Source: Sinisalibacter aestuarii (GTDB taxonomy: Bacteria > Pseudomonadota > Alphaproteobacteria > Rhodobacterales > Rhodobacteraceae). Taken from it: a stretch of DNA of 64,000 nt. The position numbers and the translations under genes are program-made. The stretch is taken from contig NZ_BROH01000012.1 of assembly GCF_027923545.1 (NCBI RefSeq), positions 62,001-126,000 on the forward strand. Reading direction: 5' to 3'. A model generated the notes under the pieces. The model was not told where the DNA came from. It searched no databases and was given only the letters and a program-made list of their open reading frames with translations. Positions 23,695 to 33,985 of the stretch are shown piece by piece (position 1 is the stretch's first letter; every line of letters begins with the position of its first letter).

Positions 23695-25752
23695 ATGGGC
23701 GAATTGGTCGAGTATTCCGTGCGGGAGGGCGTGGCCCTTGTCATCGTCGACAATCCGCCGGTCAATGCGCTCTCCCAGCCCGTGCGTGCGGGGATCGCCA
23801 CGGCCATAGCCGCCGGGATCGAAGACCCGCAGGTCGGTGCTATCGTGATCCGGGCCGAGGGCCGCACCTTTCCTGCCGGGGCCGATCTGCGAGATTTCCG
23901 CCCGGACCATGAAACGCCCAGCCTCGGCACGCTCTGCAGCGCCATCGAAAACAGCCCCAAACCGGTGATCGCCGCCATTCATGGCACCGCGCTTGGCGGC
24001 GGGCTGGAGCTGGCGCTGGCCTGCCATTACCGGCTGGCGAGCGACGACACCCAGCTTGGCCTGCCCGACGTGGCGCTGGGCCTCGTGCCTTCGGGTGGCG
24101 CAAGCCAGCGCCTGCCGCGCCTCGTCGGCCCGCGCGTCGCGCTCGACATGCTGCTCGGCGCGCGCCCGGTGAGCGCCGAACAGGCCGCCCGGCTCGGGCT
24201 GATCGACAAGGCGGTGCACAAGAACCTCGAACGCGCCGCGCTCGGCACGGCCCGCAATATGATCGACAGCGCCACCGGCCCCCGTCCCAGCCGGGACCGC
24301 GCCGAGGGGATGGCCGACCCGACCGGCTATCTCAACATCGTGTCAGAGCGCCGCACCGGCCTCGCGGGCGACAAGCGCATCGCGGCGGCAAAGGCGGTGG
24401 ATCTGGTCGAAGCGGCCTTGCTGCTGCCCTTCGAGGCCGGCCTGGCGCTGGAGAAGGTAACTTTCGACGATCTGGTGGTGAGCGATCAGGCGCGCGGGTT
24501 GCGTCATCTGTTCCTTGCCGAGCGGCGCACCGCGCGCGGCTCGGCCATTGGCAGCGAGACCGCGCGCCGGATCGAGCGGGTGGGCATCGCCGGCAGCGGC
24601 AGCCATGCGCTCGCGCTGCTGCGCGGCTGCCTCGGCGCGGGGATGCGGGTGACGTTGCAGGACCATGACACCGAGGCATTGGCGGAGGTGGCGATCCATG
24701 TCGAGGCGGGGCTGGGGCAGGATGTCGCCCGGGGCCGCCTCGCGGATGAGCGCCGCGCGGCGCTGCTGGCAGCGTTTTCCACCGCGAGCGATCCGGCGGC
24801 CTTCGCCGATTGTGAGCTGGTGATCGAGGCGATGGACGAGGGCGATGCCGCCCGCCGCGCCGCGCTGGCCGGGATCGCGGCCGCGACCGGCCCGGGCATC
24901 GTGCTGGCCACCACCTCGACGGGCATCGACCTCGATGCGCTGGCGGTGGAGACCGGGCGCGGGGCCGATCTGATGCGCCTTCTGTTCCATCCGCCGTCGC
25001 CGCGCAGCGGCGTGGTCGAGATCGCCCGCGCGCAATCCGGCGCGGGCGATCTGGCCGCCACCGGCGTGGCCTTCGCCCGGGCGCTCGGCAAGGTGCCGAT
25101 CCTGCCGATGCGCGCGGGGCCGTGCCTGTCGGTCACCGTGTTCGGCGCCTTCATCGCTGCCGCGACCCACCTGCTCGAAGAGGGCGCGCATCTGGCCGAG
25201 ATCGACGCGGTGCTGCGCGATTACGGGTTTGCGCAAGGCCCCTTCCAGCGGCTCGACGCCGATGGGCTGGAGTATGCGCCGGGCGCGGGGCGGGGGCTGA
25301 TCGCCCAGATGATCGCGCGCGGCTGGACCGGGCAGCGCACCGGGCAGGGGTTCTACGCCTATGGGCCCGAGGGCAGCCCGATCGGCGCCAACCCGGCGCT
25401 GGCGGGGCTGATCGACGAGCGCCGGCGCGTGGCGGGGATCGTCCCGCGCCGGGTGCCGGTGGCGGAGATCGAGGCGCGCTGCATCGACGCGATGACCAAT
25501 GCCGGCGCGGCGCTGGTGGCGGATGGCGTGGCCGCGCAGCCTTCGGATGTCGATGTGGCGCTGGTGCTGGGTTTCGGCTTTCCGCGCTGGCGTGGCGGGC
25601 CGATGGAGGCGGCCGACCGCACCGGGCTGCTCGTGGCGCGCAACCGGATGCGCGGCTGGGCCGAGGGGCGCGACGGGGCGCTCTGGGCGCCCGATCCGAT
25701 GTTTGACGATCTGATCAAGAACGGCCACGGCTTCGACAGCCTGAACCGGTGA
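23695..25752 (+). CDS. FadJ-like enoyl-CoA hydratase/3-hydroxyacyl-CoA dehydrogenase, dehydrogenase half degenerate
   Basis: This is a 685-residue protein with the layout of the fatty acid beta-oxidation bifunctional enzyme. The N-terminal crotonase domain keeps TALGGGLELALAC with one catalytic acid (Glu105); the second sits as Asp125 in GLPDVALG. In the dehydrogenase half the nucleotide motif reads AGSGSHALAL instead of GAGxMG. By my alignment the catalytic His region (usually HFFSP) reads LLFHPPSP, and the NR segment after it is lost. The C-terminal domain (GFGFPRWRGGPMEAADRTG) is intact. It may act only as a hydratase or have another role. The start at 23695 is chosen over 23641. Confidence 0.8.
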   Translation: MGELVEYSVREGVALVIVDNPPVNALSQPVRAGIATAIAAGIEDPQVGAIVIRAEGRTFPAGADLRDFRPDHETPSLGTLCSAIENSPKPVIAAIHGTALGGGLELALACHYRLASDDTQLGLPDVALGLVPSGGASQRLPRLVGPRVALDMLLGARPVSAEQAARLGLIDKAVHKNLERAALGTARNMIDSATGPRPSRDRAEGMADPTGYLNIVSERRTGLAGDKRIAAAKAVDLVEAALLLPFEAGLALEKVTFDDLVVSDQARGLRHLFLAERRTARGSAIGSETARRIERVGIAGSGSHALALLRGCLGAGMRVTLQDHDTEALAEVAIHVEAGLGQDVARGRLADERRAALLAAFSTASDPAAFADCELVIEAMDEGDAARRAALAGIAAATGPGIVLATTSTGIDLDALAVETGRGADLMRLLFHPPSPRSGVVEIARAQSGAGDLAATGVAFARALGKVPILPMRAGPCLSVTVFGAFIAAATHLLEEGAHLAEIDAVLRDYGFAQGPFQRLDADGLEYAPGAGRGLIAQMIARGWTGQRTGQGFYAYGPEGSPIGANPALAGLIDERRRVAGIVPRRVPVAEIEARCIDAMTNAGAALVADGVAAQPSDVDVALVLGFGFPRWRGGPMEAADRTGLLVARNRMRGWAEGRDGALWAPDPMFDDLIKNGHGFDSLNR

Positions 25753-25756
25753 CGCC

Positions 25757-25972
25757 TCAGGCGAGGATCACGCCCACCACCACCATCATCAGCCCGAGCG
25801 CCGAGAGCGCGAAAGCGCCCATGTTGAGCGGCATGGCACGGGCTACAGCCTCTTTCAGCGCCTCGTCCGACAGGCCCGCGCGCCTGGCCTTCAGCACCCG
25901 CAGGAGCGAGACCACCAGCCCGACCAGGCCGATGGCCGAGACGATCACGCCGATCACGATGAGCAGTTTCAT
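25757..25972 (-). CDS. small membrane protein
   Basis: This is a 71-residue protein with two membrane helices (LLIVIGVIVSAIGLVGLVVS and MGAFALSALGLMMVVVGVI) joined by a charged loop containing KARRAGLSDEALKEAVARA. The ATG at 25972 has a good AGGAG element. It ends four bases from the convergent FadJ-like gene. Its function is unknown; two-helix proteins of this size may be subunits or regulators of membrane complexes, but nothing ties it to one here. Confidence 0.7.
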   Translation of the reverse strand: MKLLIVIGVIVSAIGLVGLVVSLLRVLKARRAGLSDEALKEAVARAMPLNMGAFALSALGLMMVVVGVILA

Positions 25973-25999
25973 AGGCACTCCTGTGCGCCGGGGCCGGGC

Positions 26000-26230
26000 T
26001 TACGCCACGAGGAAGTAGCGCGTGATCCCGTAAATATAAAGCCCCGCGAAGACGATATTGATGTATTTGAGCTGTGGCTCGCGGTGCAGCCAGGCAAAAT
26101 AGATCCAGAGCAGGCAAAAGGGCAGGCTGAGGATCATCGGCCAGGGGTGCCAGTTCTGCACGAGCGCGATGGTCGAGCCGATGCCGAGGGCGAAGGCCAG
26201 CCATTTCAACTCCTGCTCGAACCGCGACAT
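26000..26230 (-). CDS. small membrane protein
   Basis: This is a 76-residue protein with two to three hydrophobic segments (WLAFALGIGSTIALV, MILSLPFCLLWIYFAW, INIVFAGLYIYGITRYFL), rich in Trp and Tyr. The start at 26230 (MSRFEQELKW) is preferred to an upstream frame that would add a non-hydrophobic, Arg-rich leader. It lies upstream of the other small membrane protein on the same strand, 27 bases apart, so the two may form an operon. Function unknown. Confidence 0.6.
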   Translation of the reverse strand: MSRFEQELKWLAFALGIGSTIALVQNWHPWPMILSLPFCLLWIYFAWLHREPQLKYINIVFAGLYIYGITRYFLVA

Positions 26231-26510
26231 CGGCGCACTCCACTCTGGCCTTGCCCGATGCGTGCCGCGAACGGCCGGGCACCGGACGACGCAATCCCGC
26301 AACCGCAGGCGATATGTTCATTCGCGAATATGCCCGCTTCACGTCAGGCGTGCCGTGCGGGACAAGGGAAGAAGGCCGGTGCCTGTCGGCGACCGCGCTC
26401 CCTGGGGTGGGGATACGCGATATCCGCGCCGGTCTCAAGCCTGGCGGTGAGCCCTTGAAGGGGCGCGGCCACCCCTGTAGCAAGGCGTGACCCAACCCCC
26501 GGAGGACGAG

Positions 26511-26780
26511 ATGGACGTGATGGAAGACGAAGGCAAACCGTCGAGCTACCGCGTGACGGCAGACGAGCTGCGCCAGTTTATCGAGCGGTTCGAACGGCTT
26601 GAAATGGAAAAGAAAGACATCGCCGACCAGCAGAAAGAGGTGATGGCCGAGGCCAAGGCGCGCGGCTACGACACCAAGGTGATGCGCAAGGTGATCGCGC
26701 TGCGCAAGCGCGACCGCGACGAGATCGCCGAAGAGGAAGCGGTGCTCGAAATGTACAAGGAAGCGCTGGGCATGCAATAA
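26511..26780 (+). CDS. gapR: GapR nucleoid-associated protein (DUF2312)
   Basis: This is an 89-residue DUF2312/GapR protein. In Caulobacter GapR binds overtwisted DNA ahead of polymerases, helps topoisomerases and affects replication. The family sequence is visible as TADELRQFIERFERLEMEKK, IADQQKEVMAEAKARGYDTK and KVIALRKRDRDE. Length is normal. The ATG at 26511 follows GGAGGA; an ATG three codons later is an alternative. It is a single-gene unit between oppositely oriented neighbours. Confidence 0.93.
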   Translation: MDVMEDEGKPSSYRVTADELRQFIERFERLEMEKKDIADQQKEVMAEAKARGYDTKVMRKVIALRKRDRDEIAEEEAVLEMYKEALGMQ

Positions 26781-26808
26781 GCCCCGCGCCCGGCGCTGCC
26801 CTGCCGGT

Positions 26809-27693
26809 TCAGGCGGTGAGCAGCGTCACGCCGGGGATGCGGGCGATCTCGATCATGTCATCGTCATATTGCGCGGTGAGGCGGTCGATCAGCTCCGGCG
26901 TCCATCCCGGCAGGTCGAGCTCTTCCTCGACCTCGTCTTCCAGTGCGTATTTGTCGAGGAAGGCCGCGAGGATCCGGCGGCGCTGGATCTCGGTGGCGGG
27001 CGGGTGGCTGCCGAGATAGCTGCGCAGCCGCTTCACCCCTTCCTTGGCCATGATCTGGCTGAGAATGTCGAACCCGCCCTTGAAGCGAACCTGCGGCTCG
27101 ATCCCGCTGACCTCGTGCATCACCTCGGGCCAGATCAGCGGCGTATCCTCGTTGCACCAGACGGTGATCGGTGCGTCGGGATTGGCCTCGCGGATATCGC
27201 GCACCACGCCCGACCAGCGCAGCTCTTCCGGGTCCAGATCGGCGGTGTAGTCCTCGAAGGTGCCGCGATTGAGCTTGTCGAACAGCGCCGGCACGAAGGT
27301 GGCCGGATCGCGCAGGGCGAGGAAGAACTCCACCGGATGATCGGGGAAGAGCCGGCGCAGCTCGTGGGTGTTGCGCCCGGCATTGCGGTAGAGCACCCCG
27401 TGGCGCACCGCGTTGAAATGGTTCGACATAAAGCTTTCGTGCGAGAGCACCAGACGCTCGGCATCGTCGGTTTCGAGGATGTCTTCAAGCAGCACGTCCT
27501 GCGCATCGGGCGTCGGCGGTGCGCCATCGAGCTTGTCGAGCACGGTGCGAATAAGCTTGCGGTAGCGCCCGGGCCCCGGCACCGCCACGCCGGCACTTTG
27601 CAGGGCGTTGACGTTTTTCAGGAGGGACTTGATCAGTTGGTCCTCATCGGTGCAATGGGCGCCGAGATGGATGGAAACCGTCATCTGATGCAT
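26809..27693 (-). CDS. sulfotransferase-like protein with altered P-loop
   Basis: This is a protein of about 294 residues. The N-terminal VSIHLGAHCTDEDQLIKSLL lines up with the HLGAHKT loop that binds PAPS in bacterial sulfotransferases, but the usual lysine is a cysteine and the following Thr/Ser pattern is lost. A later segment, LALRDPATFVPALF, resembles the RDP region that contacts the cofactor 3'-phosphate. The protein may keep the fold without transferring sulfate. Starts at 27693, 27684 and a GTG at 27717 are all possible. It is divergent from the ABC permease gene. Confidence 0.55.
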   Translation of the reverse strand: MHQMTVSIHLGAHCTDEDQLIKSLLKNVNALQSAGVAVPGPGRYRKLIRTVLDKLDGAPPTPDAQDVLLEDILETDDAERLVLSHESFMSNHFNAVRHGVLYRNAGRNTHELRRLFPDHPVEFFLALRDPATFVPALFDKLNRGTFEDYTADLDPEELRWSGVVRDIREANPDAPITVWCNEDTPLIWPEVMHEVSGIEPQVRFKGGFDILSQIMAKEGVKRLRSYLGSHPPATEIQRRRILAAFLDKYALEDEVEEELDLPGWTPELIDRLTAQYDDDMIEIARIPGVTLLTA

Positions 27694-27785
27694 GTCGCCG
27701 TGCCGATATCCGCTCACTTGCCAGGTCCGGCGCCAATATACTGGCTTTTCTGGACAGTTAAACCGAATTCGGGGTATGGGCAGTC

Positions 27786-29444
27786 ATGGTCGACCAAAAG
27801 AGTCAAGTTTCCGCCCCGCGCCTCGCCCTGCGCCGCCCGAACCTGTGGTCTCTCGGGGCGCTGGTCATCGGCGCGCTGGTGGTGGCGCCGATCGTGGCGA
27901 TCCTGTGGATGGCGCTCAACCCCGACGAAAATGTCTGGCCGCACCTGATCTCGACGGTGCTGCCGCGCTACCTTGCCAATACCGGAGTGATCGCCGGGTC
28001 GGTGGCGCTGCTCGCGGCCTTTGTCGGCACCGGATCGGCCTGGCTCATCGCCATGTATCGCTTTCCTGGCTCGCGCTGGCTGGAATGGCTTCTGCTCTTC
28101 CCGCTGGCGATTCCGGCCTATGTCGGGGCCTATGCGCTGGTTGACTTCCTCGAATATTCCGGCCCGGTCCAGACGGGCCTGCGCGGCTTTTTCGGCTGGG
28201 AAAGCGCGCGCGATTACTGGTTTCCCGAGATCCGCAGCCGCTGGGCGGCGGTGATCGTGCTCGCCGCCGCGCTCAACCCTTACGTCTACCTGCTCGCCCG
28301 CACGGCCTTTCGCGAGCAATCGGGCGGCATCTACGAAGTGGCGCGCGCGCTAGGGGCAGGGCCGTTTGCCCGGTTCTGGCGGGTGGGCCTGCCGCTGGCG
28401 CGCCCGGCCATCGCCGCCGGCTCGGCCATCGTGATGATGGAAACCCTGTCGGATTTCGGCGTGGTCGATTACTTCGCCGTGCAGACGCTGACCACCGGCA
28501 TCTTCACCACCTGGCTGCAGATGGGCAATGCCGGCGGCGCGGCGCAGATCGCGATGGTGATCCTCGTTCTGGTGCTGGTGCTTATGGGCATCGAGAAGGC
28601 CAGCCGCTCGCGCAGCCGCTTCTACCAGGCCGCCCGCCACCAGCGCCCGGTGGAAACGATCCGCCTCACCGGCTGGCAGGCCTGGCTGGCCACGGCGCTC
28701 TGCGTGGTGCCCTTTCTCGTCGGCTTCGTGCTGCCGGTGAGCGTGATCGGCGGCCACGCGCTGGCCAATGCCGGGGAATGGACGGCGCCCGGTCTGGGCG
28801 AGGCGCTGCGCAACACGCTGACCGTCGGCGGCGCGGCGGCGGTGGTGACGGTGTTGGGCGCGCTCTTCCTCGTCTACGGGGTCAAGCTCACCGGCTCGCG
28901 GCTGCCGCGCCGGATCATGCCGGTGTCGACCATCGGCTACGCCGCGCCCGGCGCGGTTCTGGGAGTGGGCATCCTGATCCCGCTCGCCACGCTCGACAAC
29001 GCTGTTGCCGACACCATCCTTGCCCTCACAGGCTGGGATCCGGGGCTGATCCTGACCGGCACCGCCTTTGCGGTGGTCTATGCCTATGCGGTGCGCTTCT
29101 TCGCCATCGCCCAGGGCGCGGCGGAAAGCGCGATGGACCGGGTTTCGCCCTCGCTGCCGATGGCCGCCCGCTCGCTCGGGCGCACGGCAGGGGGTGCCCT
29201 GCGGGCTGTCTATGTGCCGCTCATCCGTGGTTCGGTGGGCACGGCGCTGCTGCTGGTGTTCGTCGACAGCGTGAAGGAGCTGCCCGCCACGCTGCTCCTG
29301 CGCCCGTTCAACTACAACACGCTGGCGACGCGGGTCTATGAGAAGGCCTCGCTGGAGCAGATCGGTCAGGCCGCGCCCGCCGCCATGCTGGTGATCGCCG
29401 TCGGCCTCGCCGCCGTGGCCCTCGCCGCCCGCGCCAGCCGATGA
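27786..29444 (+). CDS. Fe3+-type ABC transporter permease
   Basis: This is a 552-residue inner membrane permease made of two fused binding-protein-dependent transport domains, about twelve helices, as in FbpB/SfuB. EAA-type loops are visible as ARALGAGPFARFWRVGLPLA in the first half and ARSLGRTAGGALRAVYVPLI in the second. Iron(III) is the commonest substrate of this class, with thiamine or other solutes as alternatives. No substrate-binding protein or ATPase gene is adjacent: tRNA-Thr and an element scar follow within 45 bases. It therefore looks like an orphan subunit or one that works with parts encoded elsewhere. Confidence 0.88.
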   Translation: MVDQKSQVSAPRLALRRPNLWSLGALVIGALVVAPIVAILWMALNPDENVWPHLISTVLPRYLANTGVIAGSVALLAAFVGTGSAWLIAMYRFPGSRWLEWLLLFPLAIPAYVGAYALVDFLEYSGPVQTGLRGFFGWESARDYWFPEIRSRWAAVIVLAAALNPYVYLLARTAFREQSGGIYEVARALGAGPFARFWRVGLPLARPAIAAGSAIVMMETLSDFGVVDYFAVQTLTTGIFTTWLQMGNAGGAAQIAMVILVLVLVLMGIEKASRSRSRFYQAARHQRPVETIRLTGWQAWLATALCVVPFLVGFVLPVSVIGGHALANAGEWTAPGLGEALRNTLTVGGAAAVVTVLGALFLVYGVKLTGSRLPRRIMPVSTIGYAAPGAVLGVGILIPLATLDNAVADTILALTGWDPGLILTGTAFAVVYAYAVRFFAIAQGAAESAMDRVSPSLPMAARSLGRTAGGALRAVYVPLIRGSVGTALLLVFVDSVKELPATLLLRPFNYNTLATRVYEKASLEQIGQAAPAAMLVIAVGLAAVALAARASR

Positions 29445-29486
29445 CGCTTGAACGGCAGGCACGGACCGGCTAAATCCCCGCTACGT

Positions 29487-29562
29487 GCCCCTATAGCTCA
29501 GCTGGTAGAGCATCTGATTTGTAATCAGAGGGTCGGGAGTTCGAGTCTCTCTGGGGGCACCA
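29487..29562 (+). tRNA. tRNA-Thr (TGT)
   Basis: A full cloverleaf is visible: acceptor GCCCCTA/TGGGGGC, D arm with GCTCAGCTGGTAGAGC, anticodon arm CTGATTTGTAATCAG with anticodon TGT, T loop TTCGAGT and an encoded CCA. It reads ACA codons. Its 3' end is followed directly by an integrase-like remnant. Confidence 0.96.
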
Positions 29563-29584
29563 TAGCATCGGATATCCCATTGGT

Positions 29585-29755
29585 TTGCCTCAGCTTTATC
29601 GAAAGATGGAGCGAGCGTGGAACATCGGGGAGACTAAAGCTGCACCCCGCTTATTTGTTGAAGATGGTGTCTTCTGCGTCATGCGGCGTGCCGCGAAAGA
29701 ACTGCGGCACCACTACATCTCGGGGAAAATCTCGTATTCGCTACGGATGAGGGGA
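29585..29755 (+). pseudogene. tyrosine recombinase (integrase) N-terminal remnant
   Basis: A short reading frame just past tRNA-Thr encodes RLFVEDGVFCVMRRAAKELR followed by HHYISGKISYSLRMR. This resembles the start of phage-type integrases in Rhodobacterales (LF-x-R-x-G-x-[YF]-Y-x-R-R-R-x-P-x-x-L, then SLRTR). The similarity stops near 29755. No SAM-like core or catalytic R-H-R-Y domain follows, and composition returns to that of katG's 3' region. It is lower in G+C than its surroundings. The frame starts at TTG 29585, or the original start is lost. I read it as the leftover end of an element once integrated at tRNA-Thr. Confidence 0.6.
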
Positions 29756-29841
29756 GCACCCTGCCGGGCAGAGGGTGAAAGCGATCAGCGCCGGCATGGC
29801 GGCAATGACGAACGGGCCCGGAGCCATCGCTCCGCCCAACG
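29756..29841. other. short gene-free gap before the katG terminator
   Basis: This stretch separates the integrase-like remnant from the katG terminator. The open frame continues through it but has no recognisable protein similarity. No repeat or promoter pattern was seen. Confidence 0.4.
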
Positions 29842-29871
29842 AAAAGGGCGGCGCCTTTCAGCGCCGCCCTT
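29842..29871 (-). terminator. intrinsic terminator of katG
   Basis: A perfect 11-bp hairpin AAGGGCGGCGC/GCGCCGCCCTT with a six-base loop is followed on the minus strand by TTTTCGTT. It lies 24 bases past the katG stop codon. Confidence 0.9.
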
Positions 29872-29894
29872 CTGGGTGAGTGGTGGTGGTCAAA

Positions 29895-32396
<2,502 letters not shown>

Positions 32397-33401
32397 ATGA
32401 GCACGGCGCAAAACGGGATCGGCGGCGAAATCCGGGTCCGGCTTGGCCGCGATGGCGAGGCGATCGGCGCGGTTGAAATCCTGTCGACCCGCCCGCGCGA
32501 CGCGGCGCGGATCTTCGTCGGTATGCCGGTGGACCGGATGTGCGAGACGATTGGGCGGGTCTTTTCGCTTTGTGGCACCGCCCAGAGTGTGGCCGCGTTG
32601 CGCGCGGCGGAGGCGGCGCAGGGCCTCGATTCCGAACCGGGCGTGGAGGCGGCGCGCGATCTGGCGCGTCTGGCCGAGATGCTGACCCAGACGGCGATGC
32701 GGCTGGCGCTGCATTGGCCCCGCGTGTTGGGGCTGGAGCCGCGCCCGGAGATCGTGCGTGCCTGCCTTGCCGCCGAACGGCAGATCGAGGCGGAGGCGCT
32801 GGGGCCCGGCTGGCGCAGGCCCGGGGCGGGGGCGGCGATGCCGGGCGCGGCGCTGGCCGAGGCGCTCGGGGCGCTCGATACGCTGATCGAGGCGGCCGAT
32901 CCCGGTGCGCCGCTGGCCGAGGCTTTGGCGGCGCGCGGGATCGAGGGCTATGGCGCCTTGCCGGGCGCGATGGCGCCGGAGGCCGGAGCCTTCGCCCGCA
33001 ACTGGGAAGCGCCCCGGGTGGCGGCGCTGCGCGAGGCCCATGGCGCCGGGCTGGCGGCCCGCCTCGCGGCCAGCCGGGCGGAACTGGAAGACCTGCCGCT
33101 GCAAATGCTGGCGGCGCTGAACCGGATCGCCGCCACCCCGGCGCGGTCGGCCCGGCGCGACACCGGCGACGGCATGGCCCGGGTGGAAACGGCACGCGGG
33201 CCGCTCACCCACCGCCAGCGGCTCAGCGACGGCGTGGTTGTGGCCTGCGCGACCGAGGCGCCGACCGAGGCGAATTTCGCCCCCGGCGGGCCGGTCGCTG
33301 CCGGGCTGAGGGGTGCACCTCTGGATGCGGTGGCCGCAGAGCTTCACCTGCTCGCCATCGACCCCTGCGTTGCCTGTTCCATCGAATTGGCAGAACGGTA
33401 G
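32397..33401 (+). CDS. HupK-like protein ([NiFe] hydrogenase large-subunit homologue)
   Basis: This 334-residue protein resembles HupK, a large-subunit-like accessory protein of hydrogenase operons. The C-terminal DPCVACSIEL (Cys324, Cys327) corresponds to the DPCxxC nickel-site motif but lacks the following histidine. The region RVFSLCGTAQSVAALRA (Cys59) lines up with the RICGVCTGTHA motif, with the first cysteine replaced by Phe56. RGPLTHRQRL matches the RGALGHW segment. It is shorter than catalytic large subunits (about 570-600). The start at 32397 follows GGGGGAGG. No hydrogenase structural or hyp genes are in the window. A defective maturation factor or a moonlighting protein are both possible. 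Confidence 0.75.
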   Translation: MSTAQNGIGGEIRVRLGRDGEAIGAVEILSTRPRDAARIFVGMPVDRMCETIGRVFSLCGTAQSVAALRAAEAAQGLDSEPGVEAARDLARLAEMLTQTAMRLALHWPRVLGLEPRPEIVRACLAAERQIEAEALGPGWRRPGAGAAMPGAALAEALGALDTLIEAADPGAPLAEALAARGIEGYGALPGAMAPEAGAFARNWEAPRVAALREAHGAGLAARLAASRAELEDLPLQMLAALNRIAATPARSARRDTGDGMARVETARGPLTHRQRLSDGVVVACATEAPTEANFAPGGPVAAGLRGAPLDAVAAELHLLAIDPCVACSIELAER

Positions 33402-33407
33402 CGCCGG

Positions 33408-33716
33408 TCAGCTCTTGCCGCCCAGATCCCGTGCCGCCTGTTGCCGCAGGCTGTGGGTGAGGGGCGCGCTGTCGGTGCCGGCGGTGTCTTCCGGCAGTAC
33501 CGAGAGGCGTGGCCAGCTTCCTTCGCGCAGCTCGCGGGCGAGGGCTTTGGGCAGGGCGAGAAAGGTGCTCTCGCGCATTGCCAGAATGCGGCAGCGCATC
33601 CGTTCGGCCAGCACGCGCTCGGCCAGCAGCCCCAGCGGCGGGGCATAGGCGCGGATGCCTGCATCGCTGCACAGGGCGGTGTCGGTCCGGTTGCCGATGA
33701 AGATCACGTCGTTCAT
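33408..33716 (-). CDS. small protein resembling V-type ATPase subunit F
   Basis: This is a 102-residue protein starting MNDVIFIGNRTDTALCSDAG. The order (nucleotide-fold-like first strand, an RILAMREST strand, then ALPKALARELREGSWPRLSVLPE) resembles V-type ATPase subunit F, but the match is by pattern only. The start at 33716 is supported by GGGAGGAC; a frame extending to 33833 adds an Arg-rich leader. It converges on the HupK-like gene with a six-base gap. No other V-ATPase gene is near, so this identification is weak. Confidence 0.4.
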   Translation of the reverse strand: MNDVIFIGNRTDTALCSDAGIRAYAPPLGLLAERVLAERMRCRILAMRESTFLALPKALARELREGSWPRLSVLPEDTAGTDSAPLTHSLRQQAARDLGGKS

Positions 33717-33933
33717 GACGCATGTCCTCCCAGATGGTCCGGCGCCGGCCCCCGGCCAGCCCTGACGCGCGTTGTGCGGCCGATAGGCGACCGCCTTGAT
33801 CCTTCTCCCCCCGCGCACCGTGCCCCGGCGCATCTTTCCGTAACGTAAAGCATAAGGCGGAGTCTGTCCGCCTTGATCTCGATCATGGTGTGTTTGTGCT
33901 TACAAAGTCGCAGGTTTTTGTAACGCGCACATG

Positions 33934-33960
33934 AAAAACCGGGCCGAAAAGGCCCGGTTT
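33934..33960 (-). terminator. intrinsic terminator of the betaine-type ABC operon
   Basis: A perfect 10-bp hairpin AAACCGGGCC/GGCCCGGTTT with loop GAAAA is flanked by A- and T-runs on both strands, so it could act in both directions. It lies 26 bases past the stop of the ATPase gene. Confidence 0.85.
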
Positions 33961-33985
33961 GCCGTTTTTTGCGCCGTGGCGCCTG

